Origin: a virus
Direction: 5' to 3' (one strand)
DNA length: 22,375 nucleotides
Virus record (IMG/VR): IMGVR_UViG_3300024520_000526
Span: 1-22,375 of that record
Positions 15,791 to 22,298 of the stretch are shown piece by piece. The translations under genes were made by a program, and so were the position numbers. The notes below the pieces were generated by a model. That model saw only the letters and a list, made by a program, of their open reading frames with translations, was not told the DNA's origin and made no database searches. Every line of letters begins with the position of its first letter. The first letter of the stretch is position 1.

Positions 15791-16650
15791 TACCAGCTAG
15801 TCACCTCTTCAACATTAGGTTCTTTAGCAACCTTAACCAAGTAGTTAAGACCTCTGGCATATTTGAAAGCACGTAGCCCTTTACCTTGATTAACATCTGA
15901 CCAACACTCTCTCTTGTGGCTACAATACACACAACCAATAGGTAACTTAAGATTGCCAGACTGCCCATCAGCAACTGGAGAGTAGCACCTATCAGGTACA
16001 TGACTATCCCCAACCACTCCTTTAAGATGCTTGACTCTTTCTTTAGCATTAATCATCTCCATCTGATGTACAGGAGTTAGACATAACTTACCACTTGATT
16101 TATCTATCACAAGAAATGCTGCCTTATCTACACCATTAGCTTGAGCATAGGCACTAATCTGTGCGATATAACCAAATGGATCATCCTCTAATAGATTATT
16201 TTCTTTAAACTTCTTGAAGCTAAATCCTGATGCACTTTTACAATCAACCAAGACATCATCTATCATTGAATCTTGGTGACCTTTAACACCTTCAACAGTA
16301 ACTTCTTTCTGTTGATCAGTAACCTTATGTCCTGCAACAGAAGCACATAGTAAAAGAAGTTCTTCTAAGATATAACCATATAGAAATTTAATTCTTGTAC
16401 TAGAAGTAATGTCTTCTATATCATGTTTACTATTAACGTCATACCATAATTGTCTATCAGGTTTTCCTATGCCTGATAGTCTGAGGTTACCTCTTGTTCT
16501 AGGTTCCTCATATAGAAATGCTTTAATGTGAACCTTAAGCATCTCTCCAAATGTATCTATATGCTTGTCTACTTCTTTCTCATCCATCTTAATAGGCTCA
16601 AGAGAAAAGAGATCATAGATATCAGCAACTAATGTTTCAATCTTTTTCAT
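15790..16650 (-). CDS. PD-(D/E)XK exonuclease, RecB/Cas4-like, with C-terminal Cys cluster
   Basis: 286 aa from the ATG of MKKIETLVAD; a TTG further upstream would lie within the terminator hairpin. Nuclease residues are E97 (YILEE), D127 (KGHQDSMID), D136 and K138 (VLVDCKSA), and Q164 with Y168 (YIAQISAYA), the RecB-family order. Near the C-terminus C222, C240, C243 and C249 (GCVYCSHKREC) suggest an iron-sulfur cluster as in Cas4 and AddB. The N-terminal Cys of Cas4 is not seen: the matching SGIGKPDRQLWY has none. It probably trims DNA ends in replication or recombination. It has no ribosome site and starts right after a terminator T-run, so its expression is unusual. Confidence 0.8.
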   Translation of the reverse strand: MKKIETLVADIYDLFSLEPIKMDEKEVDKHIDTFGEMLKVHIKAFLYEEPRTRGNLRLSGIGKPDRQLWYDVNSKHDIEDITSSTRIKFLYGYILEELLLLCASVAGHKVTDQQKEVTVEGVKGHQDSMIDDVLVDCKSASGFSFKKFKENNLLEDDPFGYIAQISAYAQANGVDKAAFLVIDKSSGKLCLTPVHQMEMINAKERVKHLKGVVGDSHVPDRCYSPVADGQSGNLKLPIGCVYCSHKRECWSDVNQGKGLRAFKYARGLNYLVKVAKEPNVEEVTSW

Positions 16651-16654
16651 ATAT

Positions 16655-16697
16655 AAAAAAATAGGGAGTGAAAACCAAACCAATAATTCTCACTCCC
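16655..16697 (-). terminator. Intrinsic terminator after the SSB gene
   Basis: On the - strand GGGAGTGAGAA pairs with TTTTCACTCCC (11 bp with one G-U) around a 12-base loop, followed by TA and seven T. It lies between the SSB stop at 16718 and the nuclease ATG at 16650. It is the strongest hairpin plus T-run in the window. Read-through or a separate start is needed for the nuclease gene. Confidence 0.85.
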
Positions 16698-16717
16698 CAA
16701 GTCTCCCTTAGTTTACA

Positions 16718-17194
16718 TTAAGAGGCGAAAGGAATATCATCGTCAATAGAGGATGTATTAGCTACATATCCACCGGGAACAACTTCAAAGTCATCACCCC
16801 CACTAGAGTACTCTATGAAATCTACTACTTGCACAGCAGCTAGGTCAGCAGAAACACCTGACTTACCTGCATAGCTCCACTCAAAAGGTACAGCTTTAAC
16901 ATTAACTGTACTACCATTAGCAATTAACTTACCATCCCAAGCATTGTTCTGGGAATCTTTAACAGATGGGCCTTGTCGTGATGTACCATCTTTACGTTCA
17001 ACCTTACGTTTAATTGTTACAAAGTCTCCACGATCATCACCTTTATTAGAGATTGTAAGACCAGCACTTTCTATAACAGATCTATTATTATCATCTACCT
17101 CAATCTGTATTGACCACACTGGATCAAACTTAGTGTTAGGCTCAGTGATTGAAGCATAGTGACATTTACCAGTAATATAAATTGGATCATTCAT
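16718..17194 (-). CDS. Single-stranded DNA-binding protein (T7 gp2.5-like)
   Basis: 158 aa. An OB-fold-like beta-rich body (YITGKCHYASI, WSIQIEVDD, DFVTIKRKV, STVNVKAVPFEWSYA, AVQVVDFIEY) ends in an acidic tail SSIDDDIPFAS, the classic SSB tip that recruits replication proteins. The order polymerase, nuclease, SSB on one strand matches a T7-type replication set. AGGA lies eight bases before the ATG. It has its own promoter 60-90 bases upstream and a terminator just after, so it can be made as a single-gene transcript in high amount, which suits a stoichiometric protein. Confidence 0.85.
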   Translation of the reverse strand: MNDPIYITGKCHYASITEPNTKFDPVWSIQIEVDDNNRSVIESAGLTISNKGDDRGDFVTIKRKVERKDGTSRQGPSVKDSQNNAWDGKLIANGSTVNVKAVPFEWSYAGKSGVSADLAAVQVVDFIEYSSGGDDFEVVPGGYVANTSSIDDDIPFAS

Positions 17195-17215
17195 TTTTTA
17201 ATTCCTATTTCTATC

Positions 17216-17231
17216 GTCACTCTATTGTGAC
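17216..17231 (-). promoter_or_regulatory. Short hairpin in the SSB mRNA leader
   Basis: GTCAC and GTGAC flank six bases, with one more T-G pair possible outside. It falls within the predicted leader, about 20 bases before the ATG. It may protect the mRNA or bind a regulator; with five to six pairs it may also be chance. Confidence 0.4.
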
Positions 17232-17255
17232 ATGAGTTTCATTTATTGTAACGTA

Positions 17256-17284
17256 ATTATAACATACATATTTCTATAGGTCAA
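17256..17284 (-). promoter_or_regulatory. Sigma70-type promoter for SSB
   Basis: The -35 box is TTGACC (17284-17279), the spacer is 17 bp, and the -10 box is a perfect TATAAT (17261-17256). The start is expected at the A near 17249. The -35 box overlaps the last codons of the upstream nuclease gene. Confidence 0.82.
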
Positions 17285-17766
17285 GGACTAATTTGAATTA
17301 AATTAGCTTTGCCTACAGGAATATGAAAGAAAGGTTCTGCCAAGTGTGGTGAGCCTTTAGGTTGTTTAGAGTTCTGTATCTTTCCTACACTTGATTCGTT
17401 TACAAGACTGTCTTTAATAAACCAAGCTTGCTTACAAGTTGTATTGAAGACAACAAAATATAAATCATGGTCTGGGTAATCTTTCTCCTTTCTATTTATT
17501 AATCTTTGCTTACGTTGAGGAATACGTACTTCTTCCCAAGTTTCAGGCCAGTAAGTATCCCATTGATTTTTTATCTCAACCTCAAAGAAAAACTTCTCAT
17601 CTTTACCTTTGACTTTTTTATTAGCTGAGACATCAAAATAATAATCTTCTTTATCTACAATGTCAGTAAAATTATTTACTGTTAAATAATTAACCATAGC
17701 TTTCTTAGCTCTAGCATCATTCTCTTTATAAGATTGTCTATCAAATGGTCTATTGTTATGTGGCAT
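17281..17766 (-). CDS. Putative PD-(D/E)XK nuclease (161 aa)
   Basis: After a basic N-terminus (NNRPFDRQSYKENDARAKKA) the strand pair YYFDVSA...EKFFFEVEIKNQW gives a D...E-x-K order typical of PD-(D/E)XK folds, followed by a helix with RIPQRKQRLI and a hydrophobic strand LYFVVFN. It sits between DNA polymerase and SSB, near where T7 carries endonuclease I (gp3), but the sequence does not look like gp3. It may resolve branched DNA or degrade host DNA. The ATG is in a TAATG overlap with the polymerase stop. The fold call rests on short motifs. Confidence 0.65.
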   Translation of the reverse strand: MPHNNRPFDRQSYKENDARAKKAMVNYLTVNNFTDIVDKEDYYFDVSANKKVKGKDEKFFFEVEIKNQWDTYWPETWEEVRIPQRKQRLINRKEKDYPDHDLYFVVFNTTCKQAWFIKDSLVNESSVGKIQNSKQPKGSPHLAEPFFHIPVGKANLIQISP

Positions 17767-19400
17767 TAGTGTGTCTCACTCCATGTTGTTCCTATTTTAT
17801 ATTCACAATCAAGAGGACACCGAACCTTGAGTGTACGTTGTGTCTCTATCATTGCATCTCTAGTAATCTGACCAAACCTTTTAGCATCTTTCTTAGCTAC
17901 CTCAAACTGATACTCATCGTGTATAGATGCAACTAACTTAGCATCAACACCTGACTTACGTATACGTTGTGTAATATGTACAAGCCATTGCTTACATATG
18001 ATAGCACCTGCACCCTGTAGTAAAGTATTTAATGCAGCATGTTCTGATCTAATATGTAACAGTCTGCCATCAAGTGCTGGTATTGTACCACCCTTACACC
18101 ACTTAGCAACATCATCTCTGAGCTTCTTAAGCTTTGGCATGTTAGATAAGAACTTAGTAATGAGTTGCTGTCCAGCTTTAGATGAGCCACCAACAACCTT
18201 ACCTATCTTAGCAGGGCCAGCACCATAGAGGAAAGCATAGATAAAAGTCTTAGCTTGATCACGATCAGTAAGTCCAGCAGCTTTCATGTTAGCAGTATGT
18301 ACATCACCATTAACAACTTCTTCAGTGAAGTTAGGATCATTCATGTAGTGCGCTAGACATCGTAGCTCTAACCCAGATGCATCTGTACCAATCAAGGTGT
18401 GTGTATCTGGATTAGAGATTGTCCATAACGATCTACATTCTTTGCCATAAGGAGAATACACTGCTGGCACTTGAGCCATGTTAGGAGAGTTATGTGCCAT
18501 CCTGCCTGTCACGGTTCGTAGCGTCATCACTCTACCTCTAACTCTATTATCTTCTTGACATGCCTTGATCCAAGCTTTCAGTAGGCCAGTACGTTTCTGT
18601 AGTAGAAAGTATCTGCTAAACATCTGTGCTTCAGGCATGTCAATCTTAGATAATATTTCTTCACTCACTATTACATTACCCTTCTCTGTATGATGCGTAG
18701 GTTGCCAGCCTCTCTCCATCAATCTATCAGCTATCTGTTTACGAGAACCAATATTAAATGGTATGTACTTAGTCTTGGTCTTCATTACTACTTCAGTAGG
18801 TTCAAATATTTCTTGGGCTTTGTCCTCCAATTCTTGTTGCTCTTCTTCTAGTGTGGCAAGAAAGCTCATGGCATCACGTAAGTTAAAAGAGAAACCATTT
18901 CTTTCTTGTTGATCTACTATAACTCTTACTTTTCTTTCTAGTTCATAAGACTTAGAGGAGAACTTAGAACCTTCCTTCTCTAACTCTTGGGCTACCTTTC
19001 TGGTAATCCTTACGTCTTGCTTACAATACTCAAGCATCTCAGGTGTATAGTAATCAAACTCTGTGAAGTCTCCCTTCGGAAAGTTAAACCTCTCACCCCA
19101 AGCCTTGAGTGAATGTCCCTTATCTCTGATAGGATTATATAACTGTGATTCAATAAGAGTATCTCTAATCTGTGATGGTTTAATACTTGATCCTGTTAAA
19201 CGATTAAGAACAGGAGCATCAAAGCTTATACCATTGTGCATGATAAACTTATCAATCATCTTAGACCAAGATGCAAACTCTTTACACTCATCTTGTACCC
19301 ATACCTTTTCTTTACCAGTGACATAGTCACAAGCTACAATGCAATGTATCTGGGTTGCATCAAGGCTATCAGTTTCGATATCAACTATTGCTGTTACCAT
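17766..19400 (-). CDS. DNA polymerase, family A (T7-like)
   Basis: Replicative polymerase of 544 aa with proofreading. The 3'-5' exonuclease motifs are DIET (7-10), HNGISFD (55-61) and YCKQD (125-129), all intact. Polymerase motif A is GTDASGLELR (D340), motif B is RDQAKTFIYAFLYG (380-393), and motif C is SIHDEY (H494, D495). At the position of E. coli Phe762 it has Tyr (Y388), as in T7 polymerase. It is shorter than T7 polymerase (704 aa) and E. coli Pol I; there is no 5' nuclease domain and little room for a thioredoxin-binding insert. It lies 14 bases after the helicase gene, in the same operon. Confidence 0.95.
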   Translation of the reverse strand: MVTAIVDIETDSLDATQIHCIVACDYVTGKEKVWVQDECKEFASWSKMIDKFIMHNGISFDAPVLNRLTGSSIKPSQIRDTLIESQLYNPIRDKGHSLKAWGERFNFPKGDFTEFDYYTPEMLEYCKQDVRITRKVAQELEKEGSKFSSKSYELERKVRVIVDQQERNGFSFNLRDAMSFLATLEEEQQELEDKAQEIFEPTEVVMKTKTKYIPFNIGSRKQIADRLMERGWQPTHHTEKGNVIVSEEILSKIDMPEAQMFSRYFLLQKRTGLLKAWIKACQEDNRVRGRVMTLRTVTGRMAHNSPNMAQVPAVYSPYGKECRSLWTISNPDTHTLIGTDASGLELRCLAHYMNDPNFTEEVVNGDVHTANMKAAGLTDRDQAKTFIYAFLYGAGPAKIGKVVGGSSKAGQQLITKFLSNMPKLKKLRDDVAKWCKGGTIPALDGRLLHIRSEHAALNTLLQGAGAIICKQWLVHITQRIRKSGVDAKLVASIHDEYQFEVAKKDAKRFGQITRDAMIETQRTLKVRCPLDCEYKIGTTWSETH

Positions 19401-19414
19401 AACTATTATCCTAC

Positions 19415-21055
19415 TTATAGTTGCGCTTCATCTTCATCGTTATTATCGAATGGATTATTTATCTCTGACATTCTACCAGTTTCTTTATCATAATGCAAGT
19501 GACAAGTTACACCAGTGTCACCAGTATATCTATTCTTTAAGATACGTAGTACAGTAGTGTTAGCTTCTACTTCATCTTGAGCCTGTTGATTACGCTCTAA
19601 TGCTATCACACTATCAGAGAGGTGAGCAATAGATGCAGACCCTCTAAGGTGTGAGAGAGATACTTCTCTACCATCTTCGTGACCTCTATCACCTGATGGC
19701 CTACGTAGATGACTGACAAGTAATAAGCCTATGCCTGTCTCTTCAACAAGAGAACGTAGCTTAGTCATAAGAATATCAATAGACTTACGTTCATCTCCAT
19801 TGTCTTCTTGACCTGATACTAAGATAGATAAGTGATCAAGGAATACCCACTTACATCCTAAACCTTTAGCCATGTATCGTACTCTACCTAGTATCTCATC
19901 GTTAGAGATAGAACCAAAGTGATCAAAGGCAAAGAACCTACCAGTACCTACAGTCTTTTCTTGCCATACTTTTAGCTGATCCCTTGTAAACTGATCTCTA
20001 ATCTCCTTGATATACAACCTAGCATTAGCTTCGACTGACATGATGTTGAAGGCAGTGTTGCGTATGTTTTCTTCCATAGCTAGGACACCTATGTTATCCT
20101 TACTGTTCACCATAATGTGATGCATAAGCTCACGTATGATACTAGACTTACCCATGCCAGCACCACTAGTGAAGGTGACTAGCTCACCAGTACGCATACC
20201 ATATGTCTTCTCATTGAGTGCAGTCCAAGGATAGAGAACTGTCTCACAAAACTTCTCATCGTATAGACTATCACCTAGTTCATCTAAGTTTCTAATACCT
20301 GCTGGTGTAAAGTCTTTAGCATCCCACCACTTGTCTGAGAACTTCTGCCGTTGATTAGTCTTAAGATATTCATTGGCATCTTTTAGTTCTAACTTAACTA
20401 TCTTACATTGGTTAGGCTCAAAGAGTGTAGCACATTTCTCTGATGCTTCACGACCAGCCTTGTCATTATCAAAACATAATACTACCTTATCAAACTTACT
20501 GAGATAGTCGAGAGACTTCTGACAATTCTCAAAGGCAGATGCTGCCCCGTTCTTGATAGATACTACAGGCCACTTAGATCCTAGCATCTCATAGGCAGAC
20601 ATAGCATCTATCTCACCTTCACATACTGTAATAAATTTCTGTGGCTTGTTGAATAGATGTTGCCCGAATAGTATGGAGCTAGATAAGTTACCTTCAGACC
20701 AGAACTTTTTATTCTGTACCTCTCTAACCTTAGATGCAATGTGGTTACCACTATCATCTACATACTTATAGATGTGGTGAGTTGTCATGTTACCTGTCTT
20801 CTTAATCTCTACACCATATCTTTGTGCAGTTTCTTTCTTAATCTTTCTCTCAGGTATGTCAGATAGAATACCTCTAGTCTTGATTGTACCACTAGCAGGA
20901 TTGCTCATGGGTATTACTCTTGACTCTTGTTGCATATTATTTCCTTTCTTGTAAACTTGGCAACTGTAACAATACATATGACCATCGGGGTATGTGGCGT
21001 TGGCATCACTAGAACCACACTCTTCACATGCACCCATTCGTGCTGTATCAGACAT
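19415..21055 (-). CDS. Primase-helicase, T7 gp4-like
   Basis: 546 aa, bifunctional. The N-terminal zinc ribbon has C10, C13, C29 and C32. A TOPRIM primase core follows: VCEGEIDA (E146) and LCFDNDKAG (D196, D198). The DnaB/RecA-type helicase has Walker A SGAGMGKSS (297-305), an EEN acidic motif (LAMEENIRN), Walker B KWVFLDHLS and SHLRRP, then the LRGSASIAHLSDSVIALERN sensor. The C-terminus is acidic (NNDEDEAQL), as in T7 gp4, where the tail contacts polymerase and SSB. AGGAG lies six bases before the ATG. It pairs with the family A polymerase downstream to form the leading-strand replisome. Confidence 0.95.
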   Translation of the reverse strand: MSDTARMGACEECGSSDANATYPDGHMYCYSCQVYKKGNNMQQESRVIPMSNPASGTIKTRGILSDIPERKIKKETAQRYGVEIKKTGNMTTHHIYKYVDDSGNHIASKVREVQNKKFWSEGNLSSSILFGQHLFNKPQKFITVCEGEIDAMSAYEMLGSKWPVVSIKNGAASAFENCQKSLDYLSKFDKVVLCFDNDKAGREASEKCATLFEPNQCKIVKLELKDANEYLKTNQRQKFSDKWWDAKDFTPAGIRNLDELGDSLYDEKFCETVLYPWTALNEKTYGMRTGELVTFTSGAGMGKSSIIRELMHHIMVNSKDNIGVLAMEENIRNTAFNIMSVEANARLYIKEIRDQFTRDQLKVWQEKTVGTGRFFAFDHFGSISNDEILGRVRYMAKGLGCKWVFLDHLSILVSGQEDNGDERKSIDILMTKLRSLVEETGIGLLLVSHLRRPSGDRGHEDGREVSLSHLRGSASIAHLSDSVIALERNQQAQDEVEANTTVLRILKNRYTGDTGVTCHLHYDKETGRMSEINNPFDNNDEDEAQL

Positions 21056-21064
21056 GATAAACTC

Positions 21065-21232
21065 CTATAGTTTTTTTATAATATACTTTACATCAGGTGA
21101 GTATCCCATTGCAATAGTTAATGAGTTACGATACTCTAGTTCTTCTTCAGCTATCTTCTGTGAGCTAAACTTTTCAACAACAATATCACCTACATCTTTC
21201 TCTAGGATTAATGCCCATTTATTTTTCTTCAT
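21065..21232 (-). CDS. Small protein of unknown function (55 aa)
   Basis: The preferred start is the ATG of MKKNKWALILEK, overlapping the gene upstream by 14 bases; an ATG seven codons earlier is possible, and neither has a strong ribosome site. The product is a mixed beta/alpha polypeptide (KWALILEKDVGDIVVEKFSS, then a Glu-rich helix and YSPDVKYIIKKL). No family is recognised. It lies directly before the primase-helicase gene. Confidence 0.65.
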   Translation of the reverse strand: MKKNKWALILEKDVGDIVVEKFSSQKIAEEELEYRNSLTIAMGYSPDVKYIIKKL

Positions 21233-21404
21233 ATTCTTGTTCCCATAACTCATTAACAAAGCTTACCTTCTCTTCCATGATGTCTTGAAGTTCTATCTTT
21301 GCAAAGTGATTAGCTTCAGTACGATCATATCCTTCATCTTCATACTCACGTAGAAGTCTTTTGAATATAGATCTTCTTTCTCTTTCCCATAAGTTTTTAT
21401 CCAT
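21219..21404 (-). CDS. Small charged helical protein (61 aa)
   Basis: MDKNLWERERRSIFKRLL, then REYEDEGYDRTEANHFAKIE and an acidic helix to WEQEYEEK. Almost entirely helical, with alternating Arg/Lys and Glu patches. It starts in an eight-base overlap with the 50-aa gene upstream. GAGAAAG precedes the ATG. Function unknown; early-region proteins of this size often bind host factors. Confidence 0.7.
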   Translation of the reverse strand: MDKNLWERERRSIFKRLLREYEDEGYDRTEANHFAKIELQDIMEEKVSFVNELWEQEYEEK

Positions 21405-21549
21405 CTTTCTCTACCCATTTAGTTCTATCAGATAACCCTTGCTCTCTTCTTAGTCTAGCATTATCATCTCGTAGTTCTTGTAACTGTATCTTTAATGTTC
21501 TAATCATATCATGTAACTTATTCTCTACTTCTAAATGATTCTTAATCAT
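21397..21549 (-). CDS. Small coiled-coil protein (50 aa)
   Basis: ATG with a good AGGAG six bases before it; the frame closes with TAA inside the start of the next gene (eight-base overlap). The product has a heptad pattern (NKLHDMIRTLKIQLQELRDD, then NARLRREQG) and a WVEKDG end, so it probably forms a dimeric coiled coil. Ribosome site, overlap and clean heptads together make it a likely real gene. Function unknown. Confidence 0.75.
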   Translation of the reverse strand: MIKNHLEVENKLHDMIRTLKIQLQELRDDNARLRREQGLSDRTKWVEKDG

Positions 21550-21558
21550 AGCATACTC

Positions 21559-22062
21559 CTATTGTTTTCCTTTGTCAACATAAAAGATATGTGATCCAAC
21601 CCTACCTAACTTAATAAAGGTAGGGCTACGTGACCAACGAGGTGACACCTTCCAAGTATGGTAGTGTGTAGCTCCCATTGTTTGCTCTAACATAACACCT
21701 TGTAGTATTAATTCAGATGTATCCATAACTTCTAAGAGTGCATCCAACTCTTTATAATTTTCTGACTTACCATCACAGTAGTAACTGAATTGGCATCTAT
21801 TTCTTATTAATTTTCCCTTCCATTTCTTAGCTTGATGTACTACACCACAAACTGTATTAGGATATCTTTTATCCTTAACCCTTTGTAATATAACATTTCC
21901 TACAGCTATTTGAGCTACGAATCCTTCTGACCTAGCCTCATGATAGATAGCTTCAACCATGCATTCTATTTCATACTCACTAGCTTTAGATGTATTCATA
22001 GTTAAAATAAATGCTATCATAATAACAAACAACATTAATACATAGTATAATATATATCTCAA
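21559..22062 (-). CDS. Cell-wall hydrolase, SleB type (Hydrolase_2), with N-terminal signal/anchor
   Basis: The start chosen is TTG at 22062: it overlaps the stop of the gene upstream (TTGA), has GAGG six bases before it, and gives Arg2 before the hydrophobic helix. An ATG nine codons later is the alternative. Residues 4-22 form a membrane or export signal ending near SKAS. The catalytic region is EAIYHEARSEG (E42 likely catalytic) with IAVGNVILQRV, then CQFSYYCDG (90-98) and GATHYHT...PRW. This family cuts glycan strands of peptidoglycan. Export by the host could make it a signal-arrest or secreted lysin. It lies in the early region, far from the M15 endolysin. Confidence 0.85.
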   Translation of the reverse strand: MRYILYYVLMLFVIMIAFILTMNTSKASEYEIECMVEAIYHEARSEGFVAQIAVGNVILQRVKDKRYPNTVCGVVHQAKKWKGKLIRNRCQFSYYCDGKSENYKELDALLEVMDTSELILQGVMLEQTMGATHYHTWKVSPRWSRSPTFIKLGRVGSHIFYVDKGKQ

Positions 22063-22241
22063 TGTAACCTCACAATCTTTGTATCAAAACTAAGATCATC
22101 TTCTAGACCTAACTTGACTAAGAATCTAATAGCATCTTCTTCTTTATTAAATTGTTTAACTCTTAGCTCTTGCTCGTCTGGTAACACAGATATATTTTCT
22201 ATGTCAAGTGGATCTTCTACTTGTATTATTATGTATGACAT
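22059..22241 (-). CDS. Small acidic protein (60 aa)
   Basis: MSYIIIQVEDPLDIENISVL, then a helix with EEDAIRFLVKLGLEDD and a final strand TKIVRLH, a compact beta-alpha-beta pattern. No family is recognised. It starts in a TAATG overlap with the 18-aa membrane peptide gene and ends in a TTGA overlap with the hydrolase gene; it has no ribosome site of its own, so it is probably translated by coupling. Confidence 0.7.
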   Translation of the reverse strand: MSYIIIQVEDPLDIENISVLPDEQELRVKQFNKEEDAIRFLVKLGLEDDLSFDTKIVRLH

Positions 22242-22297
22242 TATACTATAAAGAATAGTAAAGGTGGTACTAATAATATAAATAATATTATTTCCAT
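22241..22297 (-). CDS. Tiny hydrophobic peptide, 18 aa
   Basis: ATG preceded by a strong AGGAGG eight bases upstream; the frame encodes MEIILFILLVPPLLFFIV and ends in TAATG with the next gene. After one Glu it is entirely hydrophobic, enough for one membrane helix with a Pro-Pro kink. The ribosome site is better than that of most genes here and the stop couples to the next start, so translation is likely. It may act on the membrane, or simply serve as a leader that loads ribosomes for the 60-aa gene. Confidence 0.6.
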   Translation of the reverse strand: MEIILFILLVPPLLFFIV

Positions 22298-22298
22298 G

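Noticed and set aside
15801-16049. Open frame of 82 codons inside the Cas4-like nuclease gene
   Set aside because: It overlaps fully, on the same strand, a gene with clear catalytic motifs; it is a frame shadow.
16700-16718. TAATG at the end of the SSB gene suggesting a coupled next gene
   Set aside because: The ATG is followed at once by TAA, and no frame opens before the terminator.
17766-19400. HMO-2011-type polymerase with a DnaJ-like insert
   Set aside because: The polymerase has no CxxCxGxG zinc repeats between the exonuclease and polymerase motifs.
22240-22268. TATAAT overlapping the ATG of the 60-aa gene as a promoter
   Set aside because: The position 17 bp upstream reads ACCACC, with no -35 box, and the start point would fall inside the coding sequence.
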